64,000 nucleotides of DNA from Azospirillum formosense (GTDB taxonomy: Bacteria; Pseudomonadota; Alphaproteobacteria; Azospirillales; Azospirillaceae). Below, in pieces: positions 27,644 through 39,059 of the stretch. The notes beneath the pieces are model-generated. The model saw only the letters and a list, made by a program, of their open reading frames with translations, made no database searches and had not been told where the DNA came from. The stretch covers positions 1,487,501 through 1,551,500 of the forward strand of contig NZ_CP159402.1 of assembly GCF_040500525.1 (NCBI RefSeq). Direction: 5' to 3'. Both the position numbers and the translations under genes were made by a program. Position 1 is the stretch's first letter, and the number at the start of each line of letters is the position of its first letter.

Positions 27644-29794
27644 TCAACGACCGGGCGATTCGACCTGCACGAACACCAGCGCCGTCCGCCCATCCACCGG
27701 CATCGTCCGCCCGGCGAGTTGCATCCGCCCGTCGCCGGCCCCGTCGGCCACGCGGGTGTCGAGCACGCAGCGCCAGCCGCGCGCGTCGGGAACCTCGGGC
27801 AGGGTGACGTTGACCGTGTCGGTGTGGGCGTTCAGCACGATCAGCAGCACCCCGTCGTCCTGCGACGCCCCGTCCACCCCGGTGTAGCTCCCGGCATGGC
27901 CGTTCAGCAGCAGCATGATGCAGCGCGCGTGGCCGTTGCGCCAATCCTCCGCCGACTTCTCCACGCCCTGCGGGGTGTACCAGACGATGTCCTTCAGCCC
28001 GTCCGCGGAGGTGCGGCGGCCGTGCAGGAACACCGGGCGGCGCAGCACCGGATGGGCCTTGCGAAGCGCGATCAGCCGCTTGACGAAGGCGAGCATCGGC
28101 CCGCCCTCGCCCTTCAGCCGCGCCCAGTCGAGCCAGGACGTCTCGTTGTCCTGGCAATAGGCGTTGTTGTTGCCCTTCTGGCTGTGGCCGAACTCGTCGC
28201 CGGCCAGCATCATCGGCGTGCCCTGCGACAGGAACAGCGTGGCGAGCAGGTTGCGCTTCTGCTTGGCGCGGGCCTCGCGGATCGCCGGGTCGTCGGTTTC
28301 GCCCTCCACCCCGTGGTTCCAGGAATGGTTGGCGGAATGGCCGTCGCGGTTGTCCTCGCCGTTGGCCCAATTGTGCTTGTCGTTGTAGGAGACGAGGTCG
28401 TGCAGGGTGAAGCCGTCGTGCGCCGTGACGAAGTTCACCGACGACCAGGGCCGCCGCCCGCGCTTCTCGAACAGGTCCGACGACCCGGCGATGCGCCCCG
28501 CCAGTTCAGGCAGCATGCCCTCGTCGCCGCGCCAGTAGCGGCGCACGGTGTCGCGGTAGCGGTCGTTCCACTCCGCCCAGCCCGGCGGGAAATTGCCGAC
28601 CTGATAGCCGCCGGGACCGACGTCCCACGGCTCGGCGATCAGCTTCACGTTGGCCAGCGCCGGGTCCTGCCGCACGGCGTCGAGGAAGCCCGAACCGGGG
28701 TCGAAGCCATAGGGCTCCCGCGCCAGCACGGTGGCGAGGTCGAAACGGAAGCCGTCGACATGCATCTCCGTCACCCAGTAGCGCAGGCTGTCCATGACCA
28801 TCTGGAGGACGCGCGGGTGGCTGAGATTCAGGGTGTTTCCGGTGCCGGTGTCGTTGATGTAGAAGCGCGGGTTGTCGGGCAGCAGCCGGTAGTAGCTGAG
28901 ATTGTCGATGCCCTTGAAGGACAGGGTGGGGCCGAGATGGTTGCCCTCGCCCGTGTGGTTGTAGACCACGTCGAGGATGACCTCGATCCCCGCCTCGTGC
29001 AGGCGGGCGACCATGGTCTTGAACTCCGACAGAACGCCGGTGGTCATGTAGCGCGGCTCAGGCGCGAAGAAGCCGACGCTGTTGTAGCCCCAGTAGTTGC
29101 GCAGGCCCTGCCCGACCAGATGCCGGTCGTCGGCGAAGGATTGCACCGGCAGGAATTCCACCGAGGTGATGCCGAGCGCCTTCAGATAGTCGATCACCGC
29201 GTGGGTGGACATGCCGGCGAAGGTGCCGCGCAGCGGGGCCGGCACCTCCGGGTGGCGCATGGTGAAGCCGCCGACATGCGTCTCGTAGATGACCGTGTCC
29301 GACCAGGGAACCGCCGGGTGCCGGTCGTGGCCCCAGGTGAAGGCGCGGTCGACCACCCGGCATTTGGGCATGCCGCGGGCGTTGTCGCGGCGGTCGAAGG
29401 ACAAATCCTCGCGCGTCGAGCCGACGCGGTAGCCGTAATGGGCGTCGGACCAGCGGAACGGCCCGAACAGCGCCTTGGCGTAGGGGTCGAGCAGCAGCTT
29501 GTTCGGGTTGAAGCGGTGCCCCGCCAGCGGCTCGTACGGCCCGTGGACGCGGTAGCCATAGAGCAGGCCGGGCCGGGCGTCCGGCAGATAGCCGTGCCAG
29601 ACCTCGTCGGTGTGCTCCGGCAGGACGACCCGTTCGACCTCCCGCTGGCCGGTCTGGTCGAACAGGCACAGCTCGACCTTTTCCGCGTGGGCGGAAAAGA
29701 GGGCGAAGTTGACCCCGAAGCCGTCCCAGTTCGCCCCGAGGGGATAGGGCTTGCCGGGCCAGACGGCGGTGCGCGTGGCGGTTGAGATGGACAT
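27644..29794 (-). CDS. glgX: Glycogen debranching enzyme GlgX
   Basis: This GH13 isoamylase-type enzyme of 716 aa cleaves alpha-1,6 branches of glycogen or limit dextrin. It has an N-terminal carbohydrate-binding module (PLGANWDGFGVNFALFSAHA) and a catalytic barrel with nucleophile Asp in VDGFRFDLATVLARE, Glu in LIAEPWDVGPGGYQ, and Asp in VTAHDGFTLHDLVSYNDKHN. The ATG at 29794 was chosen; the upstream extension to 29911 has no support. It lies 178 bp after glgB on the same strand. Confidence 0.95.
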   Translation of the reverse strand: MSISTATRTAVWPGKPYPLGANWDGFGVNFALFSAHAEKVELCLFDQTGQREVERVVLPEHTDEVWHGYLPDARPGLLYGYRVHGPYEPLAGHRFNPNKLLLDPYAKALFGPFRWSDAHYGYRVGSTREDLSFDRRDNARGMPKCRVVDRAFTWGHDRHPAVPWSDTVIYETHVGGFTMRHPEVPAPLRGTFAGMSTHAVIDYLKALGITSVEFLPVQSFADDRHLVGQGLRNYWGYNSVGFFAPEPRYMTTGVLSEFKTMVARLHEAGIEVILDVVYNHTGEGNHLGPTLSFKGIDNLSYYRLLPDNPRFYINDTGTGNTLNLSHPRVLQMVMDSLRYWVTEMHVDGFRFDLATVLAREPYGFDPGSGFLDAVRQDPALANVKLIAEPWDVGPGGYQVGNFPPGWAEWNDRYRDTVRRYWRGDEGMLPELAGRIAGSSDLFEKRGRRPWSSVNFVTAHDGFTLHDLVSYNDKHNWANGEDNRDGHSANHSWNHGVEGETDDPAIREARAKQKRNLLATLFLSQGTPMMLAGDEFGHSQKGNNNAYCQDNETSWLDWARLKGEGGPMLAFVKRLIALRKAHPVLRRPVFLHGRRTSADGLKDIVWYTPQGVEKSAEDWRNGHARCIMLLLNGHAGSYTGVDGASQDDGVLLIVLNAHTDTVNVTLPEVPDARGWRCVLDTRVADGAGDGRMQLAGRTMPVDGRTALVFVQVESPGR

Positions 29795-29972
29795 CAGGGC
29801 AGACTCACCACGGGCACGGGAGATCGGGCGGAACCGCAAGCGGCTTGCGTCGGGCGCAGCGGGTGACCTGGCCGAAGCGGATAGCCACCTCCTGCAATAA
29901 AGGAGCGGCACGCCGGTCGCGTCAAGTGCGGAACGCCGCCCCGCCCTTCTCCCTTCGATCGAAACGCACCCG

Positions 29973-32237
29973 CTAACCGGCCTTGCGTTCCAACACCAGC
30001 GTGCCCAGCGGCGGCAGCGTCAGGTTGATGGAGTGCGGGCGGCCATGCCACGCGGTCTCCTCGCTCTCCACGCCGCCGGCGTTGCCGACGCCGCTGCCGC
30101 CATACTCGGGGGCGTCGGTGTTCAGCACCTCCTCGTAGCGGCCCGGCAAGGTGACGCCGACGCGATAGCCGTCGCGCGGCATCGGGGTGAAGTTGCAGAC
30201 CACGACCACATGGTGCTCGGGGTCCTCGCCGCTCTTGCGCAGGAAGGCGAGGACGGAGTTGTCGCTGTCGTTGGCCTCGATCCATTCGAAGCCCGCCGGG
30301 TCGCAATCGGTCTGGTGCAGCGGCTTCAGCCCGCGGTACATGCGGTTCAGGTCGCGCACCAACGCGTGAAGCCCCTGGTGCAGCGGCTCCTCCAGCAGGT
30401 GCCAGTCCAGGCTGCGCGCCTCGCTCCACTCGCGCCACTGGCCGAACTCGCCGCCCATGAACAGCAGCTTCTTGCCGGGATGGGCGAACATGAAGCCGTA
30501 ATAGGCGCGCAGGTTGGCGAACTTCTGCCAGTCATCGCCCGGCATCTTGTTGATGAGCGAGCCCTTGCCGTGCACCACCTCGTCGTGGCTGAGCGGCAGG
30601 ACGAAGTTTTCCGAGAACTGGTAGATCAGGCCGAAGGTGAGCTGGTGGTGGTGGTAGCGGCGGTGGATGGGGTCCTTCGCCATATACTCCAGCGTGTCGT
30701 GCATCCAGCCCATGTTCCACTTGTAGCCGAAGCCCAAGCCCCCGAGATAGACGGGCCGCGACACCGCCGGCCAGGCCGTGGATTCCTCGGCCACCGTCAT
30801 GATGCCCTGGTTCTGGCCGTAGGTCAGCTCGTTCATCCGCTTGAGGAAGGCGATGGATTCCAGGTTCTCGCGTCCGCCGAAGCGGTTGGGAACCCATTCG
30901 CCGGCCTTGCGGCTGTAGTCGAGGTAGAGCATGGAGGCCACGGCGTCGACCCGCAGCCCGTCCAGCCGGTAATGCTCCAGCCAGAACAGCGCGTTGCCGA
31001 GCAGGAAGTTCTGCACCTCCGTCCGGCCGAAATTGTAGATCAGCGTGTTCCAGTCCTGGTGATAGCCCTGGCGCGGATCGGCGTGCTCGTAGAGATGCGT
31101 GCCGTCGAACCAGCCCAGCCCGTGCGGGTCGGTCGGGAAATGGCCGGGCACCCAGTCGAGCAGCAGCCCGATCCCCGCCGCGTGGCAGGCGTCCACGAAA
31201 TACTTGAAGTCCTCCGGCGTGCCGTGGCGGCTGGTCGGCGCGTACATGCCGATCGGCTGGTAGCCCCAGGAGCCGTCGAAGGGATGCTCGGTGATGGGCA
31301 GCAGTTCGATGTGGGTGAAGCCCAGGTCCTTCACATAGGGGACCAGCCGGTCGGCCAGCTCCCGGTAGGTGAGGAAGCGGTCGCCCTCCTCCGGCACCCG
31401 CGCCCAGGAGCCGAGATGGACCTCGTAGATGGAGATCGGCGCGGTCAGGTCGGCGCTGGCCGAGCGGGTCCGCTGCCATTCGGCGTCCTGCCAGTCGTAG
31501 GACGGCAGCCCGTGCACGACGGAGGCGGTCTGCGGACGGAACTCCGCCTGGAAGGCGTAGGGGTCGGACTTCAGCGGCAGCAGATCGCCGCCCGCCCCCT
31601 TGATCTCGAACTTGTAGCGCTGGCCGACGGTGGCGTGGGGAACGAAGATCTCCCACACGCCGGCTTCCATCCGCTTGCGCATCGGCAGGCGCCGTCCGTC
31701 CCACTCGCAGAAATCGCCGACGACGCTGACCCGCCGGGCGTTGGGCGCCCAGACGGCGAAGGCCACGCCGGCCACCCCGTCGATCTCCCGCGGGTGGGCG
31801 CCCAGCCGCTCGAAGCTCTTGAGATGGGTGCCCTCGGCCAGCAGATGGATGTCCAGCTCGCCCAGGACGGACCAGAAGCGGTAGGCGTCCTCGAACTCCA
31901 CCGTCGCCAGCGGGAACTGGACGCGCAGGCGGTAGCGGAAGCGTTCCTTGCGGTCGGGCAGGACGGCGACGAAGAAGCCCTCGTCGTGGACCTTGTCGGC
32001 CTCGCCCACCGGGTCGCCCGACGCGCTGTCGACCACCCAGAGCTTTTCCGCGCCGGGGATGAAGGCGCGGACCTCGACGGGCTGGTCCTTGCCGGACTGG
32101 TGCATGCCCAGGATCGCGAAGGGATCGCCGTGGTCGGCGCGGACGATGGCCTCGATGCCGCCGCTCAACGGCGACACGGCCTTCGGCGACGCCCCCTGCG
32201 CCTTGGCACGGTTTCCCGTTCGGATGTCGTTCGGCAT
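29973..32237 (-). CDS. glgB: 1,4-alpha-glucan branching enzyme
   Basis: This GH13 enzyme of 754 aa introduces alpha-1,6 branches into glycogen-type glucans. It has an N-terminal CBM48 pair ([30 protein letters not shown]) and the catalytic barrel signatures [20 protein letters not shown], nucleophile Asp in [17 protein letters not shown], Glu in [12 protein letters not shown] and Asp in [15 protein letters not shown]. The C-terminal beta-domain ends in [13 protein letters not shown]. The ATG at 32237 has GGAAGG upstream, which settles the start. It lies between treS-mak (upstream) and glgX (downstream), same strand. Confidence 0.97.
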   Translation of the reverse strand: MPNDIRTGNRAKAQGASPKAVSPLSGGIEAIVRADHGDPFAILGMHQSGKDQPVEVRAFIPGAEKLWVVDSASGDPVGEADKVHDEGFFVAVLPDRKERFRYRLRVQFPLATVEFEDAYRFWSVLGELDIHLLAEGTHLKSFERLGAHPREIDGVAGVAFAVWAPNARRVSVVGDFCEWDGRRLPMRKRMEAGVWEIFVPHATVGQRYKFEIKGAGGDLLPLKSDPYAFQAEFRPQTASVVHGLPSYDWQDAEWQRTRSASADLTAPISIYEVHLGSWARVPEEGDRFLTYRELADRLVPYVKDLGFTHIELLPITEHPFDGSWGYQPIGMYAPTSRHGTPEDFKYFVDACHAAGIGLLLDWVPGHFPTDPHGLGWFDGTHLYEHADPRQGYHQDWNTLIYNFGRTEVQNFLLGNALFWLEHYRLDGLRVDAVASMLYLDYSRKAGEWVPNRFGGRENLESIAFLKRMNELTYGQNQGIMTVAEESTAWPAVSRPVYLGGLGFGYKWNMGWMHDTLEYMAKDPIHRRYHHHQLTFGLIYQFSENFVLPLSHDEVVHGKGSLINKMPGDDWQKFANLRAYYGFMFAHPGKKLLFMGGEFGQWREWSEARSLDWHLLEEPLHQGLHALVRDLNRMYRGLKPLHQTDCDPAGFEWIEANDSDNSVLAFLRKSGEDPEHHVVVVCNFTPMPRDGYRVGVTLPGRYEEVLNTDAPEYGGSGVGNAGGVESEETAWHGRPHSINLTLPPLGTLVLERKAG

Positions 32238-32344
32238 CGGCTGACCTTCCCCTACCCTTGCTCGTTCTTGGGGTGTGAACATAGCGCCGGGGCGTTTGTC
32301 ACACCACGCCCGCGGCGTCCTATGCCCCGTTTCGGGTTTTCGCC

Positions 32345-35300
32345 TCAGGACTCGCCGTCCAGAAGCCCCAGCACGCCCTTCACCGGAATGCCGATCCAGT
32401 TCGGCCGGTTGGCGGCCTCGTAGGCGATCTCGTACAGCGCCTTCTCCATCAGGAACAGCGCCAGCAGGCGGCGATCCGTTGCGGTTCCGTCCGGCACGTC
32501 CGGGCAGGCCCCCATGGCGGCTCGGTAGGCCTCCAGGAAGCTCTGCATGCTGCGCCGCTCCCAATCGAGCGCCGCCTCCATCACAGCACCGGCCTCCTCC
32601 AGCACGCCCGTCTCGTCGATCCGGAACAGCGCCGCCCAGGTGGCGTAGTTGAAGGAGCGCAGCATCCCCGCCACGTCGCGCAGCGGGCTGTGCTTGGCCC
32701 GGCGCTCCTCCAGCGACTTCGCGGGCTCGCCCTCGAAATCGATGATGTACCAGTCGTTCTGGGCGCGCAGCACCTGCCCCAGATGATAGTCGCCATGGAT
32801 GCGGGTCTTGTCGCCCTGCGGCGGGGTGTCGGCCAGCTCGGCCAGACGATTCATCACGTCGGCGCGGCGGGCCAGCAGCGATTCCGCCTGCTCGCGCACG
32901 GCGGGGGCCAGACGGTCGAGGGCGCCGGGCAGCGCGGCGAAGGCGGCCTCGGCCTGGCGGCGGGCGGCCTCGCCCCAGCCCTTCAGGTCGTCGGCGGTGA
33001 CCGGCTCCGGATCGAAGGCCGGATCGCCGGTCCGCTTCGCCAGCGCGCAATGGAGTTCCGCCGTGCGCTGGCCGAGCGTCGCCATCATGGCGGCGTGCAT
33101 GCCGAAAGGTTCGCCCTCGGTCGGTTCCTCCGGATCGTGGGCGAGGCCGAGACGGATGTCGTCCAACTCGCGCACCAGCGAGTCGACGGTGCTGCTCCAG
33201 CCGTCGCCCTGGTTGCGGACGAATCCCTGGAGCACGAACAGCGCGGTCGGCGTGCCGTCCTCCGCCACATGCTCGACGGAGCCGAGCAGCGGCGGCGTGT
33301 TCTGGAAGCCCGCCACCTCGGTCAGGAAGCGGCCGACCTCAAGCTCCGGATGGGCGCCGGGGGTCAGGCGGCGGAACGCCTTCAGCACGGCCTGGCTGCC
33401 GACCAGGATGGAGCTGTTGCTCTGCTCCACGCCCAGGCGGCGGATCTCGGTGTCGTCGTCCACCGTCAGGTCGGCCATGCAGGCCGTGGGCGAGAAGCGC
33501 AGATGCCCGTGCGATGCCGGGATCTCCCGCCCCTCGCGCAGGGCGGCCAGCAGGCTGCGGGTGAAGGCGTCGGCCTGCATCGCGTCGTAGATGGCGCCGG
33601 TGCGCGGACCGCGCCGGGCCTTGGCCAGCGTGAAGGGCAGCAGCGGCCAGCCGGTGTTGCCGGCGTTCTCCTCCCAGCTCATGGCGAGCGGCAGGAAGTA
33701 GGACTGCGTGCCGCCGCCGGAAAGCTCGACGTCGGTGTGGAGCAGCATGAAACCGTCGCCCGGCCCGTTCAGCCGCGCGGACACCGGAACATGCGCGCGC
33801 TCGATCCGGCGATCCTTGGCGGCGAACCAGCGCTGCTGCGGCAGGTAGGCCTGCAGGATGTCGCGCGCGAGCTCGGCCTCGGCGCGCCCGCTGATCAGGC
33901 TCTTCCAGCCGTCGCGCACCACGACCGTCAGCAGGTCGGGCACCGGTTCCGGCATCGTCTCGTGCCAGGACGGAAGCGCCGCCTCGGCGGCCAGCGCGAA
34001 CCAGTAGAAGCCGTAGGCCGGGATGGTCAGCAGGTAGGGCAGGTCGCCGACCGGCGGGAAGACCGTCCGGCCCAGCATCTCCACCGGCACGCGGCCGCGG
34101 AACTGCTTGAGGTCCAGCTCCACCGCCTGGGCGGAGCGGGACAGGTTCGCCACGCAGAGGATGACCTCGTCGCCCTCCTCCGTCGAATGGCAGCGCAGAT
34201 AGGCCAGGACCTTGCGGTTGCCCGGATAGAGGAGCTGGAAGCTGCCGCGCCCGAAAGCCTTGTGCTGCTGGCGCACGGCGATCAGCCGCTTCATCCAGTT
34301 CAGAAGCGAGGACGGGCTGCGCTGCTGCGCCTCGACGTTGATGGCCTGGAAGCCGTAGATCGGGTCCTGGATCGCCGGCAGGTACAGCCGCGCCGGGTCG
34401 GCGCGGGAGAAGCCGCCGTTGCGGTCGGGCGACCACTGCATCGGCGTGCGCACGCCGTCGCGGTCGCCGAGATAGATGTTGTCGCCCATGCCGATCTCGT
34501 CGCCGTAATAGAGCACCGGCGTGCCCGGCATGGACAGCAGCAGGCTCTTCAGCAGCTCGATCTTGCGGCGGTCGTTCTGCAGCAGCGGGGCGAGGCGCCG
34601 CCGGATGCCCAGGTTGATCCGCATCCGCCGGTCGGCGGCGTAGAAGTCCCAGAGATAGTCCCGCTCGCGGTCGGTCACCATCTCCAGCGTCAGCTCGTCA
34701 TGGTTGCGCAGGAAGATGGCCCACTGGCACTCGTCCGGGATGTCCGGGGTCTGGCGCATGATGTCGGCGATGGGGTGCCGGTCCTCCATGGCGACGGCCA
34801 TGTAGATGCGCGGCATCAGCGGGAAGTGGAAGGCCATGTGGCATTCGTCCCCGCCCTTCTCCAGGTCGCCGAAATAGGGCAGCACGTCCTCCGGCCACTG
34901 GTTCGCCTCGGCCAGCAGCATGCGGTCGCCGTAGCCCTTGTCGATCTCCGTGCGGATCGCCTTCAGGACGTCGTGGGTTTCCGGCAGGTTCTCGTTGTTG
35001 GTGCCCTCGCGCTCCTTCAGGTAGGGCACGGCGTCGAGCCGCAGCCCGTCCACCCCCATGTCCAGCCAGAAGCGCATGACGTTCAGCACCTCCTGGAGGA
35101 CCTTCGGGTTATCGAAGTTCAGGTCGGGCTGGTGCGAGTAGAAACGGTGCCAGAAATAGGCCTGCGCCTCGGAATCCCATGTCCAGTTGGACTTTTCCGT
35201 GTCGCAGAAGATGATGCGGGTGCCCTGGTACTTCTGGTCGGTGTCGGACCAGACATAGAAATTCCGGTGGTTCGATCCCGGCTTGGCCAGACGGGCGCGC

Positions 35301-35668
35301 TGGAACCACGGGTGCTGGTCGGAGGTGTGGTTGATGACCAGTTCCGTGATGACGCGCAGGCCGCGGTCGTGGCACTCGCGCAGGAACCGCTTGAAGTCCT
35401 GGAGATTGCCGTAGGACGGGTTGACCGCCTTGTAGTCGGCGATGTCGTAGCCGTCGTCGCGCAGCGGCGAGGGGTAGAAGGGCAGCAGCCACAGCGTGGT
35501 GACGCCAAGCTCCTGGATGTAGTCGAGCTTCTGCGTCAGGCCGGCGATGTCGCCGATGCCGTCGTTGTCGGCGTCGAAGAACGCCTTAACGTGAAGCTGA
35601 TAGATGACCGCGTCCTTGTACCAGAGCGTGTCGTTCCGATCGATCCGGCCATTGTCCGAGTTCTTCAT
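32345..35668 (-). CDS. treS: Trehalose synthase fused to maltokinase
   Basis: This is a 1107-aa two-enzyme fusion. Residues about 1-560 form trehalose synthase (GH13), which interconverts maltose and trehalose: [20 protein letters not shown], nucleophile Asp in [14 protein letters not shown], Glu in [15 protein letters not shown] and Asp in [13 protein letters not shown]. Residues about 620-1100 form maltokinase, which phosphorylates maltose with ATP to maltose-1-phosphate: [11 protein letters not shown], catalytic [14 protein letters not shown] and metal-binding IIDFEGEP. In many bacteria maltose-1-phosphate feeds GlgE and then GlgB; glgB is directly downstream, but no glgE lies in the window. 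The ATG at 35668 is the natural start. It heads the cluster. Confidence 0.95.
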   Translation of the reverse strand: MKNSDNGRIDRNDTLWYKDAVIYQLHVKAFFDADNDGIGDIAGLTQKLDYIQELGVTTLWLLPFYPSPLRDDGYDIADYKAVNPSYGNLQDFKRFLRECHDRGLRVITELVINHTSDQHPWFQRARLAKPGSNHRNFYVWSDTDQKYQGTRIIFCDTEKSNWTWDSEAQAYFWHRFYSHQPDLNFDNPKVLQEVLNVMRFWLDMGVDGLRLDAVPYLKEREGTNNENLPETHDVLKAIRTEIDKGYGDRMLLAEANQWPEDVLPYFGDLEKGGDECHMAFHFPLMPRIYMAVAMEDRHPIADIMRQTPDIPDECQWAIFLRNHDELTLEMVTDRERDYLWDFYAADRRMRINLGIRRRLAPLLQNDRRKIELLKSLLLSMPGTPVLYYGDEIGMGDNIYLGDRDGVRTPMQWSPDRNGGFSRADPARLYLPAIQDPIYGFQAINVEAQQRSPSSLLNWMKRLIAVRQQHKAFGRGSFQLLYPGNRKVLAYLRCHSTEEGDEVILCVANLSRSAQAVELDLKQFRGRVPVEMLGRTVFPPVGDLPYLLTIPAYGFYWFALAAEAALPSWHETMPEPVPDLLTVVVRDGWKSLISGRAEAELARDILQAYLPQQRWFAAKDRRIERAHVPVSARLNGPGDGFMLLHTDVELSGGGTQSYFLPLAMSWEENAGNTGWPLLPFTLAKARRGPRTGAIYDAMQADAFTRSLLAALREGREIPASHGHLRFSPTACMADLTVDDDTEIRRLGVEQSNSSILVGSQAVLKAFRRLTPGAHPELEVGRFLTEVAGFQNTPPLLGSVEHVAEDGTPTALFVLQGFVRNQGDGWSSTVDSLVRELDDIRLGLAHDPEEPTEGEPFGMHAAMMATLGQRTAELHCALAKRTGDPAFDPEPVTADDLKGWGEAARRQAEAAFAALPGALDRLAPAVREQAESLLARRADVMNRLAELADTPPQGDKTRIHGDYHLGQVLRAQNDWYIIDFEGEPAKSLEERRAKHSPLRDVAGMLRSFNYATWAALFRIDETGVLEEAGAVMEAALDWERRSMQSFLEAYRAAMGACPDVPDGTATDRRLLALFLMEKALYEIAYEAANRPNWIGIPVKGVLGLLDGES

Positions 35669-35847
35669 CCGCCGCCGTCGCTCCGCTGGTCTGGTGGAGC
35701 GGGGCCGCCGCACGGGCGGGGAATCCCGCGCCCATCCGGCAGCCGCGCCACATCATAAACCAGTTAGAGTTGGGTCCGTTCCACGGCAAAGGCAACGTTG
35801 GACGTGAAACCTGCGATGGCGGACCACCATCGGAGGCGGTGCCGGGC

Positions 35848-36282
35848 TCAGGCGGAGGTCCGCTTCCGCTTGGCGCCTTGGGTCAGGCTCCGGTAGACGC
35901 CCTGATCCTCTTCGATGAAATGGGCGATCAGCCGATGCTCGACCCAGTTGGTCAATTCGTTGGGCGTGCAGAAGACCACCCCGTACGGCCCCTCGAACCG
36001 CAGCGCCAAAAGTTCCTCGGTGATCTCCCGGTGCAGCCGCTTGTGCTTCTCGACGGCGCTGCTCTTGGCGTCGATCCAGAACTGCTCCTCGTCGGAGAAA
36101 TGCTCCGCCGTGTACTTGACCAGGGCGGCGAAGGCGTTTTGGATGATCTTGTAGCCCTGCCCCGCCGCCACAGCCATGTGCAGCAGCCCGGCCAGTTCCA
36201 GAAGGGTCCGGTGCTGTTCGTCGATGGATTCGTTTCCGACCGTGTATTCGGACTTCCACGGGAATCGGGCGGATGGCTGCAT
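35848..36282 (-). CDS. Bacteriohemerythrin
   Basis: This 144-aa non-haem diiron, oxygen-binding four-helix protein carries the full set of hemerythrin ligands: SIDEQHRTLLELAG, YTAEHFSDEEQFW, EKHKRLHREITEEL and VEHRLIAHFIEED. The N-terminal FPWKSEYTVGNESIDEQH is typical of stand-alone hemerythrins used for oxygen storage or sensing in motile and microaerobic bacteria. I chose the ATG at 36282 because it matches the family start; frame extension to 36417 has no family similarity. It precedes the treS cluster on the same strand but is separated by 179 bp and probably has its own promoter. Confidence 0.9.
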   Translation of the reverse strand: MQPSARFPWKSEYTVGNESIDEQHRTLLELAGLLHMAVAAGQGYKIIQNAFAALVKYTAEHFSDEEQFWIDAKSSAVEKHKRLHREITEELLALRFEGPYGVVFCTPNELTNWVEHRLIAHFIEEDQGVYRSLTQGAKRKRTSA

Positions 36283-36437
36283 AGGGGGCCTGCCGACGAA
36301 CGGCTGTGCTGAAGGTGTGGGGACGCCGCAAGATATCATTCCGAACCGTCCGCCGGGGTCGGACAACTTGCCGCAAATCGAATCCCCGCCCAGCGCGATA
36401 AATGCAATTTTTGGCAAATTATCTCAAACAAGCCGGG

Positions 36438-36956
36438 TCAGCCTTCCACCGGTTTCGTCATGTAGGTCATCCCGCCGCCGTAGGAAGCGAGCTTCGCCGC
36501 CAGCCCAGCCCCGCCGTCATGGGGCAGGAATCCCTGCGCGTCCCAGAAGGCCCGCGCGCCGGGGGTGGAGGTCAGGGCCAGCCAGCGCACCCCCTGCCGC
36601 GCCGCCAGCGCGTTCATGCGCTCCAACGCCGCCGCTCCCAGCCCCAGTCCCCGGGCCGCCGGCAGCAGGGCGACGTCGTGCAGGTAGAGGCAATCCGGCG
36701 AATCCGGCAGCGTGCCGAGCGGCGAATCGAGCGGCGGCGGAACGCCCAGCCGGCCCGGATGCAGGACGATGTAGCCGATGCAGGTTACGTCCCCCTCCGC
36801 CCCGGTCTGTTCCGCCATGGCGCAGCCGTCCGGGTAGAGGGCCAGCCGCTCGGCGAAGACGGCGCGGTCCTCCGGGTAATCGGGGTGCACGACCTCGGCG
36901 ATGGCCATCACGCGATCCAGGTCCGCCTGTTCCATGGGGCGCCAGCCCGCCTTCAT
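36438..36956 (-). CDS. GNAT-family N-acetyltransferase
   Basis: This 172-aa single-domain acetyltransferase uses acetyl-CoA. The acetyl-CoA-binding loop is seen in LHDVALLPAARGLGLGAAAL, with LTSTPGARAFWDAQGF in the last strands and helix. The N-terminal GWRPMEQADLDRVMAIAEV is a typical GNAT opening. Substrate is unknown. The ATG at 36956 has GGGAG seven bases upstream. An ATG two codons earlier lies too close to that motif. It is divergent from cysQ. Confidence 0.85.
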   Translation of the reverse strand: MKAGWRPMEQADLDRVMAIAEVVHPDYPEDRAVFAERLALYPDGCAMAEQTGAEGDVTCIGYIVLHPGRLGVPPPLDSPLGTLPDSPDCLYLHDVALLPAARGLGLGAAALERMNALAARQGVRWLALTSTPGARAFWDAQGFLPHDGGAGLAAKLASYGGGMTYMTKPVEG

Positions 36957-37055
36957 CCGCATTCTCCCATCCTCCCTGCCCTTTCCAGCCTTCCAGCCCA
37001 CCATCCGGGCGCGCTATGGTGGCCGTTCGCCCACCAGCCGACCGGAGGACCACCC

Positions 37056-37822
<767 letters not shown>

Positions 37823-37829
<7 letters not shown>

Positions 37830-38620
37830 CGACCCTGTGCGAGGCGGCCGTTGCGGTGCTGACCACCGCGGCGCCGCTGGAGAAGGTGCGCCTGACGCGG
37901 GACTACGCCGCGGCGTGGCGCGATGGCCGCATCGCCGCGTTCGGCGCGCTGGCCCCGCCGGAGCGCCCCGCCCGTCCGGAGCGCCCGCCGCTGATGCTGC
38001 CCCGCGACATGCCCAAGCGCGGGCGCGGCGGCAGCGCGCAGAACCGTCTCGCCCTGCTGCACGCCCTGGCCCACATCGAGCTGAACGCCATCGACCTCGC
38101 CTGGGACATCGTGAGCCGCTTCGTCGGGGAGGGGATGCCCAAGGGCTTCACCGACGACTGGGTGCAGGTCGCCGACGACGAGGCCCGGCATTTCCAGATG
38201 CTGGAGGAGCGGCTGAACCAGCTCGGTTCCGGCTATGGCGAGCTGCCGGCCCATGACGGGCTGTGGCAGGCGGCGACGACCACCGCCCACGACCTTGCCG
38301 CCCGGCTGGCCGTGGTGCCGATGGTGCTGGAGGCGCGCGGGCTCGACGTGACCCCGGAGACCGTCCGCCGCCTGCGCGAGTTCGGCGACGCGGAGAGCGC
38401 CGCCCTGCTCCAGATCATCCACGACGAGGAGATCACCCACGTCGCCGCCGGACGCCGCTGGTTCGGCCATCTCTGCGCCAAGCGCGGCGTGGACCCGGTG
38501 GAGACGTGGCAGGATCTGGTGAAGCGGTATTTCCGCGGCGGCCTGAAGAAGCCCTTCAACGTGCCCAGCCGCCAAGCCGCCGACTTCGGCCCGGAATTCT
38601 ACGAGCCGATCGCGGAGTGA
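37823..38620 (+). CDS. DUF455 family ferritin-like protein
   Basis: This 265-aa protein matches DUF455, a ferritin-like helical family with a probable dimetal site: ALLHALAHIELNAIDLAWDI, VADDEARHFQMLEERLNQLG, VVPMVLEARGLDVTP and IIHDEEITHVAAGRRWFGHL supply paired Glu/His ligands. Its biochemical role is unknown. The ATG at 37823 lies inside the last codons of cysQ (GTG at 37826 is an alternative). The upstream in-frame stretch to 37478 is only the shadow of cysQ. An inverted repeat follows the stop codon. Confidence 0.85.
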
Positions 38621-38633
38621 CGCCCATGTCCTC

Positions 38634-38664
38634 GCTTCCCTCTCCCGCCCCGGGAGAGGGAAGC
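38634..38664. repeat. Perfect inverted repeat between convergent genes
   Basis: A 14-bp arm (38634-38647) pairs perfectly with 38651-38664 around CCC, between the stops of the DUF455 and DUF6285 genes. It could end transcription from both sides, although no T run follows on either strand. Confidence 0.7.
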
Positions 38665-38669
38665 CCGAT

Positions 38670-39059
38670 TCAGCCCCCCAACAGCTTCGGGTTGGCGATG
38701 CCCAGCCGGGCCTGGACGATCTCCTCCAGACATTCCATCAGCACATCCTGGCCGTCGTGATCGAAGTCGCCCGCGGCGATCTCGATGCACAGCCGGTGCT
38801 GCAGGGCCTCCACCCGCTGGCGCAGGTCGGCGCCGGACAGGCTGTCGTCGGCGTCCTCGCCGTAGAGCAGGGCGAGCGCCGCCAGCATGGCGTGGCCGGC
38901 CTCGTCCGCTCCGGCCAGCTCGCGCTGCACGATGCCGAGCGCGTTGGCGATCATCAGCGCCGTGTAGCGCTGGGCCGGCGGGATGTGGGGAAGCAGGTCC
39001 GTCCGGAAGGTTTCCGCGGTGATGCCCAGCAGCTCCTGGGCGTTCGGGCTGGTGCGCAT
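38670..39059 (-). CDS. DUF6285-like protein
   Basis: This is a 129-aa soluble helical protein. The pattern AQELLGITAETFRTDLLPHI followed by RYTALMIANALGIVQRELAG resembles the DUF6285 family, small proteins encoded beside APH-like kinases and acyl-CoA dehydrogenases. The C-terminal part (VLMECLEEIVQARLGIANPK) also fits. The start at 39059 overlaps the stop of the kinase gene (TGATG), so the two are coupled. Function is unknown; it may act as an accessory subunit of the kinase. Confidence 0.7.
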   Translation of the reverse strand: MRTSPNAQELLGITAETFRTDLLPHIPPAQRYTALMIANALGIVQRELAGADEAGHAMLAALALLYGEDADDSLSGADLRQRVEALQHRLCIEIAAGDFDHDGQDVLMECLEEIVQARLGIANPKLLGG

